From Nocardiopsis endophytica (lineage in GTDB: Bacteria > Actinomycetota > Actinomycetes > Streptosporangiales > Streptosporangiaceae): a stretch of 59,921 bases of DNA. The DNA lies in NCBI RefSeq assembly GCF_027706725.1, contig NZ_JAQFWQ010000038.1:1-59921 (forward strand), written 5' to 3'. Below the pieces are notes generated by a model. The model had not been told where the DNA came from, did not search any database, and worked only from the letters and a program-made list of their open reading frames with translations. Made by a program: the position numbers and the translations under genes. Positions 42,583 through 51,200 of this stretch are shown in pieces; position 1 is the stretch's first letter; each line of letters starts with the position of its first letter.

Positions 42583-44127
42583 GTGGCACGAACGACGGAG
42601 GCGCGCGGCTGGGCCCCGGTGGGGGAGTTGCTCGCCGGGCTGCTGGACCCGGGGACCTTCGTGCCGTGGGACGGGCCGCCCGGCGGGGAGCCGCCCCACG
42701 GCGCCGGCCCGGGGTGCACGCCCGAGTACGCGGCCGAGCTTGAGCGGGCCCATCGCACCAGCGGCGCCGACGAGGCGGTCGTCTGCGGGGAGGGGAGGGT
42801 CCGCGGCCTGCGCGTGGCCGTCGCCGCCTCGGAGTTCTCCTTCCTCGGCGGCTCCATCGGGGCCGCGGCCGCCGAGCGGCTGACCCGGGCGGCCGAGCGC
42901 GCCACCGCCGAGGGCCTGCCCCTGATCGCCGCGCCCGCCTCGGGCGGAACCCGCATGCAGGAGGGCACCCGGGCCTTCCTGGCCATGGCGAAGGTCTCCG
43001 CCGCCATCGCCGAGCACAAGAGCGCCGGGCTGCCCTACCTGGTGTACCTGCGCCACCCCACCACCGGCGGCGTCCTGGCCTCCTGGGGGTCCCAGGGCCA
43101 TGTGACCCTGGCCGAGCCCCGCGCGCTCATCGGATTCCTCGGTCCGCGCGCACAGGACGCGATCCTCGGGCACCGTCTGCCTGAAGGCGTGCAGTCGGCC
43201 GAGAACCTGTACCGGCACGGCCTGGTCGACGCCGTCGTGCCCCCCGAAGACCTGAGGGAGGAGGTCCACCGGCTCCTGACGCTGATGTCCGCAGGAGGCG
43301 GTGCCGTTCCGGCGCCCCTCGCCGATGAGGTGGACGAGCAGGCGGGGCCCACACCGGAGGGGGAGGCATGGGACTCGGTCGCCCGCACCCGCCGCGCCGG
43401 GCGTCCGGGCCTCGCCGACCTCCTCCGCCACGCGGCGGAGGAGGTCGTGTTCCTCCACGGCACCGGGGACGGTCGGGCCGACCCGGCGATGACCGCAGCC
43501 TTCGCGCGCTTCGGCGGCACCGCCTGTGTCCTGGTCGGCCAGGACCGCGCGGCGCAGAACGGGGGGAGCGCGCTCGGCGCCGGGGCGCTCCGCACCGCAC
43601 GGCGCGGCATCCGCCTGGCCGCCGAGTTGCGCCTGCCGCTGGTCACCGTCATCGATACGCCCGGGGCCGCGCTCAGTGCCCAGGCCGAGGAGGAGGGCAT
43701 CGCCGGGGAGATCGCGCGCTGCCTCGCCGACCTGGCCACGCTGCCCCGGCCCACCGTGTCGGTCCTGCTCGGCCAGGGCGCCGGGGGAGCGGCGCTCGCC
43801 CTGCTGCCCGCCGACCGGGTGCTGGCCGCACGGCACGCCTGGCTCAGCCCGCTCCCCTTCGAAGGGGCCAGCGGCATCGTGCACCGCACCCCGGACCGGG
43901 CCGCCGAGGTCGCCGCCGGCATGGGTGCCCGCTCCGCCGACCTGCTCCGGGCCGGAGCGGTGGACCGCATCGTCGATGAGCGCGGCGACGCGGCCGACGA
44001 GCCCGGGGCCTTCTGCCGCCGCATGGGCGCGGCGATCGGACGGGAGCTGGGCACCACGTCCGCCGAGGACGACGGGGCGCGGCTCGCCCGCCGCCGCGCC
44101 CGCTTCCGGAACCTCGGGACCGCCTGA
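42583..44127 (+). CDS. Fused beta-alpha carboxyltransferase, possible biotin-independent malonyl-CoA decarboxylase
   Basis: The 514-residue protein joins two crotonase-fold carboxyltransferase halves. The N-terminal half is AccD-like (SGGTRMQEGTRAFLAMAK; HPTTGGVLASWGSQG; EPRALIGFLGPR) but lacks the four-Cys zinc ribbon. The C-terminal half is AccA-like (IDTPGAALSAQAEEEG; GQGAGGAALALLPADRV; EGASGIV). No biotin carboxylase or biotin carrier gene is nearby. With a malonate carrier and a CoA-transferase as neighbours it may decarboxylate malonyl-CoA directly, like the MdcD/MdcE subunits of malonate decarboxylase (inference). Acyl-CoA carboxylase activity with distant subunits is the alternative. 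The GTG start follows GAGGAGGCGCA. Confidence 0.78.
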   Translation: MARTTEARGWAPVGELLAGLLDPGTFVPWDGPPGGEPPHGAGPGCTPEYAAELERAHRTSGADEAVVCGEGRVRGLRVAVAASEFSFLGGSIGAAAAERLTRAAERATAEGLPLIAAPASGGTRMQEGTRAFLAMAKVSAAIAEHKSAGLPYLVYLRHPTTGGVLASWGSQGHVTLAEPRALIGFLGPRAQDAILGHRLPEGVQSAENLYRHGLVDAVVPPEDLREEVHRLLTLMSAGGGAVPAPLADEVDEQAGPTPEGEAWDSVARTRRAGRPGLADLLRHAAEEVVFLHGTGDGRADPAMTAAFARFGGTACVLVGQDRAAQNGGSALGAGALRTARRGIRLAAELRLPLVTVIDTPGAALSAQAEEEGIAGEIARCLADLATLPRPTVSVLLGQGAGGAALALLPADRVLAARHAWLSPLPFEGASGIVHRTPDRAAEVAAGMGARSADLLRAGAVDRIVDERGDAADEPGAFCRRMGAAIGRELGTTSAEDDGARLARRRARFRNLGTA

Positions 44128-44227
44128 ACGGCGGCCCGCGGACCGGCCCTTCCACCGACCCCGTCACCGACCGCGTCACCGACCGCCCCGTCCCGCCGGG
44201 GCGCCGACCAGGGAGCAGGACACCGAG

Positions 44228-45478
44228 ATGGAGAACCTCACCGACACGGCCGCCGGCCCGCGCGAGACCGGGGGGCCGCTGGCCGGGATCGTGGTCGCCG
44301 ACCTGAGCCGCGCGCTGGCCGGGCCGCACGCCGCGATGCTGCTGGGCGACCTCGGCGCCCGGGTCATCAAGGTCGAGCGCCCCGGCAGCGGCGACGACAC
44401 CCGCGGCTGGGGACCACCCTTCGCCGGTCCGCAGGAGGACCCGGTGAGCACCTACTTCCTCTCGTGCAACAGGAACAAGGAGTCCGTCGAGCTGGACCTG
44501 AAGGCCGAGGAGGGCCGCGAACGGCTCACCCGGCTCCTGCGGGTGGCCGACGTGCTGGTGGAGAACTTCCGGCCGGGCGTCCTGGACCGGCTCGGCTTCG
44601 GGGCCGAGCGGCTGCGGGCGATCAACCCGCGCCTGGTGGTCTGCTCCATCACCGGTTTCGGGCACGACGGGCCCGAGGGCGGCCGGGCCGGGTACGACCA
44701 GATCGCCCAGGGGGAGGCCGGGCTGATGAGCCTGACCGGCCCCGACCCGCACACCCCGACCAAGTCGGGGGTGCCCATCGGCGACCTGCTGGCGGGGATG
44801 AACGGCGCCCAGGGGGTGCTGGCCGCGCTGTACGAGCGGGAGCGGACGGGGCGCGGGCGGATCGTGCGCACCTCACTGCTGTCCTCGATCGTGGGTGTGC
44901 ACGCCTTCCAGGGCACCCGGTGGACCGTCGCGGGGGAGGTGCCGCGGGCGATGGGCAACCACCACCCCTCGATCGCCCCGTACGGCGCCTTCGCGTGCGC
45001 CGACGGGGTGCTCCAGGTGTCGGTCGCCAGCGAGGGGCAGTGGGACCGGTTCGCCGCGCTCGTGGGCCTGGAGCCGGGCGACCCCCGGTTCGCCTCGAAC
45101 GCCGACCGGGTGGCCAACCGGGAGGAGCTGACCGCCGAACTGGAGCGGCGGTTCAAGGAGGACGGACGGGACCGCTGGCTGGAGCGCCTGACCGGCATCG
45201 GCATCCCCTGCGGGGCGCTGCGCACCATCGACGAGGTCTACGAGTGGGAGCAGACGCGCTCCCAGGGCCTGGTCATCGAGGTCGACCACCCCGCCCTGGG
45301 CCGCATCGAGCTGCCCGGCCCGGCGATCCGCTTCGACCCCGACGGGGCGGCGGAGGACGAGGCGGAAGGGGCCGGGCGGACGGCGCCGACCGGGGGCCAC
45401 AGGCCGCCGCCGATGCTCGGCCAGCACACGGCCGCCGTACTGGCCTGGCTGGACGCCACCGCCGACGAGCGCGCCTGA
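44228..45478 (+). CDS. CaiB/BaiF-family (class III) CoA-transferase
   Basis: The 416-residue protein is a class III CoA-transferase. ADLSRALAGPHAAMLLGDLGARVIKVERPGSGD is the typical N-terminus, and NRNKESVELDLK, VLVENFRPGVLDRLG and GYDQIAQGEAGLMSLTG follow. The Asp of GYDQ is the expected nucleophile that forms an acyl-aspartyl-CoA anhydride. GIPCGALRTIDEV lies in the linker to the C-terminal part. In this operon it would move CoA from a donor such as acetyl-CoA or succinyl-CoA to malonate, giving the substrate of the preceding enzyme (inference). It starts 100 bases after that gene. Confidence 0.85.
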   Translation: MENLTDTAAGPRETGGPLAGIVVADLSRALAGPHAAMLLGDLGARVIKVERPGSGDDTRGWGPPFAGPQEDPVSTYFLSCNRNKESVELDLKAEEGRERLTRLLRVADVLVENFRPGVLDRLGFGAERLRAINPRLVVCSITGFGHDGPEGGRAGYDQIAQGEAGLMSLTGPDPHTPTKSGVPIGDLLAGMNGAQGVLAALYERERTGRGRIVRTSLLSSIVGVHAFQGTRWTVAGEVPRAMGNHHPSIAPYGAFACADGVLQVSVASEGQWDRFAALVGLEPGDPRFASNADRVANREELTAELERRFKEDGRDRWLERLTGIGIPCGALRTIDEVYEWEQTRSQGLVIEVDHPALGRIELPGPAIRFDPDGAAEDEAEGAGRTAPTGGHRPPPMLGQHTAAVLAWLDATADERA

Positions 45479-45613
45479 GCCCCCCTCAGAGCGCGTCGTC
45501 CGCCCCGGTGACGACGGCTCGTTTCCCGTGCAGGTCGGGGATGGTGATGTCGATGGGCCGCAGGCGCTTGTCTGACGGGTGCGGTCCGCCGCGGGGCGGT
45601 TCACCGCGGTGCG

Positions 45614-46381
45614 TCACTGGGCGGTCCAGCCGCCGTCGGCGGCGAGGAGCGCGCCGGTGATGAAGGAGGAGGCGTCGGAGGCGAGAAAGGCGACGGCCTC
45701 CGCGATCTCCTCCGGGCGTCCGATTCGGCCCAGCGGGTGGGCCGGGCCGAAGGAGGCGAGCATCTCCCGTCCGTTGTCGACGACGCCGTCCATGATGTCG
45801 GTGTCGATCACGCCGGGGAGGACGGCGTTGGAGCGGATGCCCTTTGGGCCGCCCTCGATCGCCAGCACCCGGGTGATCTGGGCCAGGGCGCCCTTGGAGG
45901 CGGCGTAGGCGGTCTGGGTGGCGAAGGCGACGACGGACGAGACGGAGGCGATCGAGACGATGGCCCCGCCGCGGCCGGACGCCTCCATGGCGCGGAAGGC
46001 CTCGCGGGCCTGGAGGAAGTTGCCGCGGGCGTTGACGCGCAGGATGGCGTCGAAGTCGTCGGCGGTGGTCTCGGTGACGGGTTCGTTGAGGGTGCGGCCG
46101 GCGTTGTTGACCAGGATGTCCAGGGAGCCGAAGCGGCTCGTGGCCAGCTCCGCGGTGGCGCGGGCGTGGTCCTCGTCGGCGACGTCGCCGACGAGGGCGG
46201 TGATGGTGTCCGGGTCCTCGGCGGCCAGGTCCTCGACGGCCGCCGAGCGGTCGGTGACGACCAGGCGGGCGCCGCGGGCGTGCAGCAGGGCGGCGGTGGC
46301 GCGGCCGATGCCGCGGGCGGCACCGGTGACGACGGCGACGCGGCCGGTGAGGTCCCAGGGGGCGGGCAGAGATGCGGTCAT
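45614..46381 (-). CDS. SDR-family oxidoreductase
   Basis: The 255-residue protein is a classical SDR: TGAARGIG cofactor motif, an Asp at the end of the second strand (VVTDRS) suggesting NAD preference, NNAG, a catalytic Ser in IASVSS, YAASK and the FabG-like C-terminus ITGALLAADGGWTAQ. Its upstream region carries a 65-bp copy of the SDR/MltR promoter-operator (46478-46542), but no regulator gene follows. It may therefore be controlled in trans by the 38319 regulator (inference). Substrate unknown. Confidence 0.9.
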   Translation of the reverse strand: MTASLPAPWDLTGRVAVVTGAARGIGRATAALLHARGARLVVTDRSAAVEDLAAEDPDTITALVGDVADEDHARATAELATSRFGSLDILVNNAGRTLNEPVTETTADDFDAILRVNARGNFLQAREAFRAMEASGRGGAIVSIASVSSVVAFATQTAYAASKGALAQITRVLAIEGGPKGIRSNAVLPGVIDTDIMDGVVDNGREMLASFGPAHPLGRIGRPEEIAEAVAFLASDASSFITGALLAADGGWTAQ

Positions 46382-46477
46382 GCGGTTCCTCCGGTGGTGT
46401 TCAGCGGGTCGGCCGGCCCGCCGTCTTCGGAGCGGGGTGTGGCCGTGCCGTCGAGGCTGCCCCGGTCGCCGGTGGGA

Positions 46478-46542
46478 CGGGAGAGGCGGGATCCTCCTGG
46501 GTGCAGCGCACCCGGGAAGACGGCCGGACGCCGACCTACGAT
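46478..46542. promoter_or_regulatory. SDR promoter-operator, copy 2 (regulator missing)
   Basis: This copy matches 38247-38311 with three differences over 65 bases, including the palindrome (46495-46517, one arm mismatch) and the TACGAT element. The rightward gene here is an alpha/beta hydrolase in place of an XRE regulator, so the element looks duplicated and recruited. Confidence 0.65.
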
Positions 46543-46613
46543 GCGTGGAGCCCGGCCCGCCGGCCCTGACGGACGCCCGGCCGCACGATCCCGTTCCCCT
46601 GAAAGGAATGGTC

Positions 46614-47561
46614 ATGACTGAAAACGCCGCCCTCGGCGCTCCGGTCCTCGATGCCGAAACGGAGGCCGCCATCGAATCACTGGCCAACGGCCTCGGCTAC
46701 GCTTCCCGGTCGCCCGTCCTGCGGACCCCCGCTGAGCACGGTCTCGCGTACGAGGAGATCTCCTACCCGTCGTCCGACGGAGTCCCGCTCGAAGGCTGGT
46801 TCATCCCGGCCGAGGGATCGACCAGGCTGATCGTCGGCATGCATGCCTTCGGATTCAACCGGTACGGGTTCCCGAGCCACGTCGAGCCGTGGAAGTCCGC
46901 GTTCGGGCCGGGAAACGACACCGAGATCGACTTCACGCTCGATTACAAGGTCCTCCACGACCACGGCTACAACGTCCTCGCCTTCGACTTCCGCAACTGC
47001 GGCCTGAGCGGCGACGCCAACGGCAACCGGATGTCGAACAACCACTTCGAGACCCGTGACGTGATCGGGACCCTGGACTACATCCGCTCCCGGCCGGACC
47101 TGTCGTCCATGGCGCTCGGAATCTTCGCCCGCTGTATGGGCGCCGGCGTGGTGTTCCGGGCGATCCACTCCCGTCCGCAGGCGTTCGACGACGTCGCCTG
47201 CCTGGTCGCGCCGCTGCTCCTGTCTCCACGCGTCTTCGTGGAGGCGACCCTGGAGGGAGCGGGCCTGGGAGAGCACATCGACGAGGTGGATCGCCGATTC
47301 CGGCTCCTGACGAGCAGGACGCTGGCCGATGGGAACGTCAGCGACTGGGCGCCGTCGGTCACCGTGCCCACGCTGACCTACGGCGTGTACGACGACGCGA
47401 TCACCCGCCCTTACGATCTCGAGAACGCCTACGCGGCCCTGGGCGCGACTGAGAAGGACATGTTCTGGATCGAGGACGAGACGGTTCGGTGGGCCGGCTA
47501 CCGGTACTTCCAGCGTCACCCGCAGCGGATCTTGGACTGGTTCGACACTCACATGAAGTGA
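46614..47561 (+). CDS. Alpha/beta hydrolase with probable Cys nucleophile
   Basis: The 315-residue protein has the alpha/beta hydrolase order of elements (YPSSDGVPLEGWFIPAEG; GMHAFGFNRYG; VLAFDFRNCGLSG). At the nucleophile elbow the sequence reads FARCMGAG, so Cys replaces the usual Ser, as in dienelactone hydrolases. A late Asp/His pair is less clear (YGVYDDAIT). No signal peptide is present. GAAAGGA lies before the ATG at 46614; an ATG at 46608 is too close to it. It may be transcribed from the duplicated promoter at 46478-46542. Substrate unknown. Confidence 0.75.
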   Translation: MTENAALGAPVLDAETEAAIESLANGLGYASRSPVLRTPAEHGLAYEEISYPSSDGVPLEGWFIPAEGSTRLIVGMHAFGFNRYGFPSHVEPWKSAFGPGNDTEIDFTLDYKVLHDHGYNVLAFDFRNCGLSGDANGNRMSNNHFETRDVIGTLDYIRSRPDLSSMALGIFARCMGAGVVFRAIHSRPQAFDDVACLVAPLLLSPRVFVEATLEGAGLGEHIDEVDRRFRLLTSRTLADGNVSDWAPSVTVPTLTYGVYDDAITRPYDLENAYAALGATEKDMFWIEDETVRWAGYRYFQRHPQRILDWFDTHMK

Positions 47562-47592
47562 TGTGGGGTGCGTGTCCGCCCCGGACCCGCAA

Positions 47593-47624
47593 GGTGGACG
47601 GCCCGTGTGATCAGGCCGTCCACC
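47593..47624. terminator. Convergent hairpin terminator
   Basis: Perfect 11-bp arms GGTGGACGGCC and GGCCGTCCACC around a 10-base loop, lying between the rightward hydrolase and the leftward monooxygenase operon. Confidence 0.75.
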
Positions 47625-47653
47625 CTGCCGTCTCGCTGGAGCCCCCACGGTGC

Positions 47654-48697
47654 CTACCGGAAGGCGGGCGCGACCTCCTTGATGAACAGTTCGAGGGAAC
47701 GGCGCTTCTCCTCGTGGGGCAGGCTGTTGTCGATCCAGAAGCCGTACTCGTCGATACCCAGCTCCTCATAGCGGCGCAGCCGCTCCACGAGCTCGTCCGG
47801 GGTCCCGATCATCGCGGTCCTGTGCAGGGATTCCGGCTCGAATTCCGGGCGCCCCTCGAACTTCGACACCGGGCTGGGCTCGAGGAAGCCGTTCTCGGGC
47901 GTCCGGTCGTTGCCGAACCAGGCGTCGAAGGTGCGGTAGTAGCGCTGGACGGCCTCGGCCGCAGGGCGCCAGCCGTCGGGGTCCTGAGGGCTGTGCACGT
48001 GGGTGTGCCGCAGCACCATGAGTTCGCGCCTCGGCACCTCGGGGTGGTCGCCGACCGCGGACTCGAACTTCTCGACCAGGTTCTCGACCTCCTCGATCCC
48101 CTTCATCAGCGGCGTGACCATCACGTTGCACCCGTTGGCGACGGCGAAGTCGTGGGAGGCGGGGTCCCGGGCGGCGATCCACATCGGCGGGGTCGGCCGC
48201 TGCACCGGCTTGGGCACGCTGGTGGAGGTGGGGAACCGCCAGATCTCCCCGTCGTGGGCGTAGTCGCCCTGCCAGAGCGCGCGGACCGCCGGCACGAGCT
48301 CCCGGAGGTACCGTCCGCCGTCGCCGGCCGCCAGGCCGTCCGCGAGGCGGTCGAACTCGAACTGGTGGGCGCCCCGCGCCAGGCCGATCTCGGCCCGGCC
48401 GCCGCTGATGACGTCCAGCAGCGCGGTCTCGCCGGCGGCCCTGATCGGGTTCCAGAACGGGGCGACGACGGTGCCCGCGCCGAGCCGGATCGTCGAGGTG
48501 CGCGCCGCCAGGTAGGCCAGTTGCGGAATGGGGCTGGGGGAGGCGACGAACTCCATGGAGTGGTGTTCGCCGATCCACACCGTGCTGAAGCCGCCCGCCT
48601 CGGCGATCTGCACGAGTTCTGTCAGGTCCTCGAACTGCCGGGACGGGCTCACGCTCTCGTCCCAGCGTTCCATGTGCGCGAACAGGGAGAATCTCAT
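47654..48697 (-). CDS. LLM-class (luciferase-like) flavin monooxygenase
   Basis: The 347-residue protein is a bacterial-luciferase-like oxygenase that uses reduced flavin supplied by a partner reductase. The TIM-barrel pattern is clear: MRFSLFAHMERWD, AEAGGFSTVWIGEHHSMEF, TSTIRLGAGTVVAPFWNPIRAAGETALLD, GRAEIGLARGAHQFEF and WIAARDPASHDFAVANGCNV. A flavin reductase is encoded on the opposite arm of the cluster (54772). It overlaps the tautomerase gene (ATGA) and is the last gene of the leftward operon. It probably catalyses the oxygen-dependent first step of the pathway, perhaps ring opening (inference). Confidence 0.88.
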   Translation of the reverse strand: MRFSLFAHMERWDESVSPSRQFEDLTELVQIAEAGGFSTVWIGEHHSMEFVASPSPIPQLAYLAARTSTIRLGAGTVVAPFWNPIRAAGETALLDVISGGRAEIGLARGAHQFEFDRLADGLAAGDGGRYLRELVPAVRALWQGDYAHDGEIWRFPTSTSVPKPVQRPTPPMWIAARDPASHDFAVANGCNVMVTPLMKGIEEVENLVEKFESAVGDHPEVPRRELMVLRHTHVHSPQDPDGWRPAAEAVQRYYRTFDAWFGNDRTPENGFLEPSPVSKFEGRPEFEPESLHRTAMIGTPDELVERLRRYEELGIDEYGFWIDNSLPHEEKRRSLELFIKEVAPAFR

Positions 48698-48984
48698 TGC
48701 TGCTCCAGGTGTGCGGTGTCGGCGGGGCGCCCCGTGTCGGCGCCGTCGTTCTGGCCGTCGTTCTGTCGTCCGGCGTCCGGGCCGGTCCCGCTCGCCGAAT
48801 CCATCTCGGCGAGGGTCACGTCGCCGGTGGCCCAGTGCGTCCGCGGCACCTCGCGGACGACGACACGGACGTACTCCGGCCGGGTGCCGGTGGTGCGGAC
48901 CACCGCTGCGTGCACTTCGCGCATCAGGGCCCGGACCTGGGCCGCGGTGCGTCCTTCGGCGAGGGCGATGTCGACCTGCGGCAT
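48694..48984 (-). CDS. 4-oxalocrotonate tautomerase-like protein
   Basis: The 96-residue protein starts MPQVDIALAEGRTAAQVRALMREVHAAVVRTTG, the tautomerase fold in which Pro2 becomes the catalytic N-terminal proline. REVPRTHWATGDVTLAE matches the C-terminal part of the family. The last 35 residues are a hydrophilic Asp/Gly-rich tail not needed by the fold. Tautomerases interconvert enol and keto acids during ring-cleavage catabolism, consistent with the neighbouring oxygenase and aldehyde dehydrogenase. The start lies one base after the aldehyde dehydrogenase stop. Confidence 0.82.
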   Translation of the reverse strand: MPQVDIALAEGRTAAQVRALMREVHAAVVRTTGTRPEYVRVVVREVPRTHWATGDVTLAEMDSASGTGPDAGRQNDGQNDGADTGRPADTAHLEQQ

Positions 48985-48985
48985 C

Positions 48986-50476
48986 TCAGCTCCGCAGCAC
49001 GAAGGGGTCGGCCACGGGCTCGTCGCTGGTGTTGATCCAGACGCTCTTGAGCCGCGTGTACTCCTTCATGGTCTCGGTGCCGTGCTCGACCCCCGCCCCA
49101 CTGGTCTTGAAGCCCTGGCGCGGGGACATCGGCGACATGGCCCGGTAGGTGTTGACCCACACCGTCCCCGCGTCCAGGCGCGCGGCCATCCGGTGGGCCC
49201 GTCCCAGACTTCCGGTCCACACCCCCGCCGCGAGGCCGTACTCGGTGTCGTTCGCGAGGCGGATGACCTCCTCCTCGGTGTCGAACGGCATGATCGCGAG
49301 GACGGGGCCGAAGATCTCCTCCCGGACGACGCGCATGCCGTTGTCCACGTCGACCAGGATGGTCGGCTCGTAGAAGTACCCGCCGAGGCCGCCGCCGTCC
49401 GAGGGGCGGCCGCCGGTGAGGATGTGGGCCCCCTCGGCGCGTCCCAGGTCGACGTACCCGGCGACCTTGTCCCGCTGCTCCTCGAACGCCAGCGGGCCGA
49501 TCTCGGTGGCGTCCTCCATGGGGTCGCCCATGCGGATGCTCCGCGCCCGCTCGGCCACCCGCTCCAGCAGCTCGTCGTAGACCGAGCGGTGGGCGAACAC
49601 GCGGCTGCCGGCGATGCAGGTCTGGCCCGCGGCGGCGAAGATCCCGGCGACCACCCCCATGGCGGCGTTCGGGATGTCCGCGTCCTCGAACACGATGTTG
49701 GGCGACTTGCCGCCCAGCTCCAGTGTCGACCCGATGAACCGGCCCGCCGCGGCCGCCGCGATGCGGGAACCCGTCGCGGTGCTGCCGGTGAACGAGATCT
49801 TCGCGAGGTCGCGGTGGTCGACGAGCGCCTGCCCGGCCTCGGCCCCGAAACCGGTGACCACGTTGACCGCACCGGCCGGGAGGCCCGCCTCGATGGCGAG
49901 CTCGCCCAGCCGGAGCACGGAGGCCGAGGTGTGCTCGGAGGGCTTGACCACGACGGTGTTCCCGGCGCACAGCGCGGGGGCCAGCTTGCTGCTGGTCAGG
50001 GTCAGCGGAGAGTTCCAGGGGGTGATGGCCCCCACGACGCCGAGGGGTTCGCGGCTCGTGTAGTTCAGGACCGTCCGGTCCGAGGTCGGAACGACGTCGC
50101 CGTGGATCTTGTCGGCCAGGCCCGCGTAGTAGTGGTAGTACTCGGGCAGGGCGGCGAGCTGCCCGCGCATCTCGCGCAGCAGCTTGCCGTTGTCCCGCGT
50201 CTCCATGCGGGCGAGCTCCTCGGCGTTCTCGGCGATGAGGTCGCCGAGCCGTCGCAGGAGGTGTCCGCGCCGGGTCTGGCTGAGGTCGCGCCAGCGCGGG
50301 TCCTCGAACGTCCGCTTCGCCGCGGCCACCGCCCGTTCGATGTCGGCGGCGTCGCCCCGGGCCGCCCGGTAGAGCGGCCGGCGCGTCGCCGGGTCCGTGC
50401 TCTCGAAGTGGTCCCCGGAGGCGGGCTCGACCGGCTCGCCGCCGATGAGATGGCTCAGCTTCTTCACGTCAGGCAT
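48986..50476 (-). CDS. NAD(P)-dependent aldehyde dehydrogenase
   Basis: The 496-residue protein is a complete aldehyde dehydrogenase. TPWNSPLTLTSSKLAPALCAGNTVVVKPSE, FTGSTATGSRI, LELGGKSPNIVF (general base Glu) and GQTCIAGSR (catalytic Cys) are present, along with EIFGPVLAIMPFDTEEE. Family length is normal. The stop lies one base before the tautomerase start. In trigonelline-type pathways a semialdehyde made after ring opening is oxidised by such an enzyme, which fits the gene set. The actual aldehyde cannot be deduced. Confidence 0.9.
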   Translation of the reverse strand: MPDVKKLSHLIGGEPVEPASGDHFESTDPATRRPLYRAARGDAADIERAVAAAKRTFEDPRWRDLSQTRRGHLLRRLGDLIAENAEELARMETRDNGKLLREMRGQLAALPEYYHYYAGLADKIHGDVVPTSDRTVLNYTSREPLGVVGAITPWNSPLTLTSSKLAPALCAGNTVVVKPSEHTSASVLRLGELAIEAGLPAGAVNVVTGFGAEAGQALVDHRDLAKISFTGSTATGSRIAAAAAGRFIGSTLELGGKSPNIVFEDADIPNAAMGVVAGIFAAAGQTCIAGSRVFAHRSVYDELLERVAERARSIRMGDPMEDATEIGPLAFEEQRDKVAGYVDLGRAEGAHILTGGRPSDGGGLGGYFYEPTILVDVDNGMRVVREEIFGPVLAIMPFDTEEEVIRLANDTEYGLAAGVWTGSLGRAHRMAARLDAGTVWVNTYRAMSPMSPRQGFKTSGAGVEHGTETMKEYTRLKSVWINTSDEPVADPFVLRS

Positions 50477-51200
50477 GGGTGCTGTCTCCGATGAGGGCGG
50501 TGACGTGCTCGGCCACGGCCTCGGGCCGCTGGACCGGGAGCATGTGGCGTGTTCCGGGCACGACGGCGGCCCCGCAGTCCGGCAGGGCGGCCGCGAGCCG
50601 GCGGGTCATGTCGGGCGTGGACCCCGGGTCGTCCTCCCCGGTGACCGCCATGGCGGGGACGGTGATCCGGTGCAGGTCGGGGGCGAGGTCGGCGTCGGCG
50701 GTCGCGAACACGCGGTAGCAGTTGCGGAAGGACTCCACGTCGTTGGCGCGCAGGGTCGCCTCGGTGCGGCCCACCCACTCGGCGCCGACGCCGGTGCCCG
50801 CGAACCACCGGCGCAGGGACGCCGAGACCGCCGCATCGAAGTCGGTGTGCGCGAGGCGGAGCCGTTCGAAGACCTGCTCCCGCTCCTCCGGCGTGCGCCT
50901 GCACACCGAGCTGACCGAGGTCAGGGTCGCGACGAGCTCCGGCCGGTGCAGCGCCAGGTACTGCGCCACGAGCGCGCCGAGGGAGAAGCCGACGATGTGG
51001 GACCCCGGAGGGATCCCGGCCGCGGCGTCGAGCGCCAGGTGCTCCAGGGTGGTCCCCGCCGGGGCGGGCCCGTTCCGCCCGTGCCCCAGGAGGTCGGGCG
51101 CCAGGACGGTGAAGCGGTCGGCCAGCAGGTCGGCGGTGGGCTCCCACATCGTGCGGTCGAGCCCGACACCGTGCAGGAGCACGACGGTGGGCCTGCTCAT
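50469..51200 (-). CDS. Alpha/beta hydrolase
   Basis: The 243-residue protein has the compact alpha/beta hydrolase order: VVLLHGVGLDRTMWEP, LAPDLLGHGRN, nucleophile elbow GFSLGAL, TGEDDPGS with the Asp, and TRHMLPVQRPE with the His. It belongs to the 3-oxoadipate-enol-lactonase-like group and is full length. It overlaps the aldehyde dehydrogenase start by eight bases and follows a DUF1185 gene by ATGA overlap. A hydrolase of an enamide or N-formyl intermediate would be expected at this point of an N-heterocycle pathway (inference). Confidence 0.87.
   Translation of the reverse strand: MSRPTVVLLHGVGLDRTMWEPTADLLADRFTVLAPDLLGHGRNGPAPAGTTLEHLALDAAAGIPPGSHIVGFSLGALVAQYLALHRPELVATLTSVSSVCRRTPEEREQVFERLRLAHTDFDAAVSASLRRWFAGTGVGAEWVGRTEATLRANDVESFRNCYRVFATADADLAPDLHRITVPAMAVTGEDDPGSTPDMTRRLAAALPDCGAAVVPGTRHMLPVQRPEAVAEHVTALIGDSTHA

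Noticed and set aside
42583-44127. Ordinary acetyl-CoA or propionyl-CoA carboxylase subunit
   Set aside because: Not fully excluded, but the lack of biotin genes nearby, the missing zinc ribbon and the malonate-type neighbours make it the weaker reading.
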